Shown piece by piece: positions 63,033 through 64,000 of a stretch of 64,000 nucleotides of DNA; within the stretch, counting starts at the first letter, position 1, and each line of letters opens with the position of its first letter. Origin of the DNA: CAYSCW01 sp964449165 (lineage in GTDB: Bacteria > Acidobacteriota > Aminicenantia > Aminicenantales > Aminicenantaceae); NCBI GenBank assembly GCA_964449165.1, contig CAYVAT010000005.1:71117-135116 (forward strand), given 5' to 3'. Both the position numbers and the translations under genes were made by a program. Under the pieces are notes generated by a model. It searched no databases. It saw only the letters and a list, made by a program, of their open reading frames with translations, and was not told the DNA's origin.

Positions 63033-64000
63033 TTATAGTCCCTGTTTGTTGTTGGTATATTTTGTGATCAGTAATTTTCGAAGAGATCGGTACATTTCAA
63101 CTATCTGTTCCATCTTTTCATTCGTGTAGCTAGTTAAAAACCTCTTTGCTTGATCGGGATCTTTTTTATACAGCTCGAGTGCCTTTGCATCGAGGGAGGC
63201 CTGTTCTTTAAAGAAACTTGACTCCAATGGATCGCGTTCTTTTCTTAAATCCTTGATTGCTTCTTGCCACTTTAAGTAAAGCAAATTATCGACAAAATCG
63301 ATTGCCCAACGCGCCGAATTTTCTTCGAATTTATCCGGATCGTAGGTGTTGTAATAAGGCGAAATTTCTTGCACACCGGCATAAATTGGGACATATGTGC
63401 TCACATGCTGATTATCGAGATAAAACCAGTAGACGCCGCCGATCGGATCCGGAAGCCAGCTTCTCAATTGGGCGACCATACCGTAGCCGCCTCTGGAGAC
63501 CATCCGTCGATACACAATGTCCAACAATTCTCGCATATCCCGGGTAGGGAAGGGAGTGGCGAGCGGACTTTTCTTCATTCTCCCTTTTCCATCCGGAACG
63601 AGCCAATCGAAATCAGCAGTCATATCGTAGATTGTCCCTTTGAAAACAGAGCGCTGAAAGGCGATGACATCCTGAACTGTGAGTTTTTCTTCCGGCTTTA
63701 CAGAGAATGGATAGATAGAAATGTCTTCAATATATTGATGATAGGAGTCGTATCCCTGGTAAGGATGGGTCAGCTTCTTATCCGGCCACTCTTTGAAATG
63801 ATGCGCAAACGTTGAATAGAACAACCAAAGCCTGCTGATTGCCCATTCTCTTGGAGGAGGCGTGTAGGCTTTTTGCCAGATAAACGGTTCACCGCTTTCC
63901 GGGTTATACCAGCCACGATCAATGGCAATCTGCTTATAATTTTTCGAGGCCATGAAATAATCGGGTCTGCTTAAATCTATCTCTTTGATAATACTCCAAT
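63033..64000 (-). CDS. C69-family dipeptidase, N-terminal part cut by the window edge
   Basis: The frame is open from the ATG at 63953 through to base 64000 (adding SIIKEIDLSRPDYF), so the gene begins outside the window and this is its C-terminal 320 or so residues. The sequence matches the C-terminal half of peptidase family C69 (PepD-like dipeptidases): GWYNP near the start, SIYPFSVKPEEKLT, PTRDMRELLDIVYRR, GYGMVAQLRSWLPDP, GVYWFYLDNQHVSTYVPIYAG and NTYDPDKFEENSARWAIDFVDN. The catalytic N-terminal cysteine is not in view. It would split dipeptides, consistent with the other peptidases in the window. Confidence 0.85.
   Translation of the reverse strand, partial: WSIIKEIDLSRPDYFMASKNYKQIAIDRGWYNPESGEPFIWQKAYTPPPREWAISRLWLFYSTFAHHFKEWPDKKLTHPYQGYDSYHQYIEDISIYPFSVKPEEKLTVQDVIAFQRSVFKGTIYDMTADFDWLVPDGKGRMKKSPLATPFPTRDMRELLDIVYRRMVSRGGYGMVAQLRSWLPDPIGGVYWFYLDNQHVSTYVPIYAGVQEISPYYNTYDPDKFEENSARWAIDFVDNLLYLKWQEAIKDLRKERDPLESSFFKEQASLDAKALELYKKDPDQAKRFLTSYTNEKMEQIVEMYRSLRKLLITKYTNNKQGL

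Overview
The window looks like ordinary chromosome from a free-living, diderm, protein- and sugar-degrading anaerobe-type bacterium, most likely Acidobacteriota or Candidatus Aminicenantes. That placement is an inference from gene content: a GWxTD-domain protein, a CBM9/DUF5916 outer-membrane protein, a sortilin/BNR-repeat protein, a tricorn-like S41 protease, many exported peptidases, two ECF sigma/zinc-finger anti-sigma pairs and a TonB-type protein. I saw no rRNA, tRNA, CRISPR array, insertion sequence or phage gene. Shine-Dalgarno sequences of the AGGAGG type are common. Forty-two protein genes are confident, and the last one runs off the right edge.

Layout. 0-5.3 kb: a PLP aminotransferase, a toast-rack-type lipoprotein, and a two-gene GWxTD/TPR unit. 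5.6-10.5 kb: two tandem amino-acid permeases, each fused to two universal-stress domains, then an amidohydrolase remnant. 10.8-15.3 kb: an exported CBM9-like/esterase fusion, a long AT-rich gap, and a TonB-type gene coupled to an exported protein of unknown function. 15.5-17.6 kb: an M56 (BlaR1-like) membrane protease and its BlaI-type repressor, with a clear promoter carrying two palindromes. 18-21.4 kb: a sugar epimerase-type SDR and a lipoprotein prolyl oligopeptidase. 21.4-26.6 kb (minus): the tricorn-like S41 protease, then an ECF sigma factor, its anti-sigma factor and a zinc-ribbon membrane protein. 27-30.4 kb (minus): DUF5916 protein and a class V aminotransferase. 30.6-32.8 kb: a methyltransferase and an ATP/ADP-translocase-type carrier. 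32.9-35.5 kb (minus): a second ECF sigma operon that starts with an uncharacterised exported protein. 35.7-38.4 kb: a double-length HlyC/CorC-type protein.

38.6-42.7 kb is the most unusual stretch. A gene with the best promoter seen here encodes an exported precursor whose nine cysteines all lie in a hydrophobic C-terminal 90 residues, an arrangement like halocin-C8-type bacteriocins. It is followed by a membrane-anchored HExxH protease and a CocE-type hydrolase. 42.7-50 kb holds small exported proteins, a TPR lipoprotein downstream of a near-perfect sigma-54 promoter, a GH31 glycosidase with a PA14 insert, and a methyltransferase that appears to be exported. 50-53.4 kb is the sortilin-like protein. 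53.4-61 kb (minus) is an RND efflux operon with one adaptor and two different permeases. 61.2-64 kb: a GH2 glycosidase lipoprotein and a C69-family dipeptidase cut by the window edge.

Taken together the genes serve breakdown of peptides and plant-type glycans at the cell surface, uptake of the products, and envelope-stress control by sigma factors and a BlaI/M56 module. Several short stretches between genes read as decayed coding sequence rather than as empty spacer.
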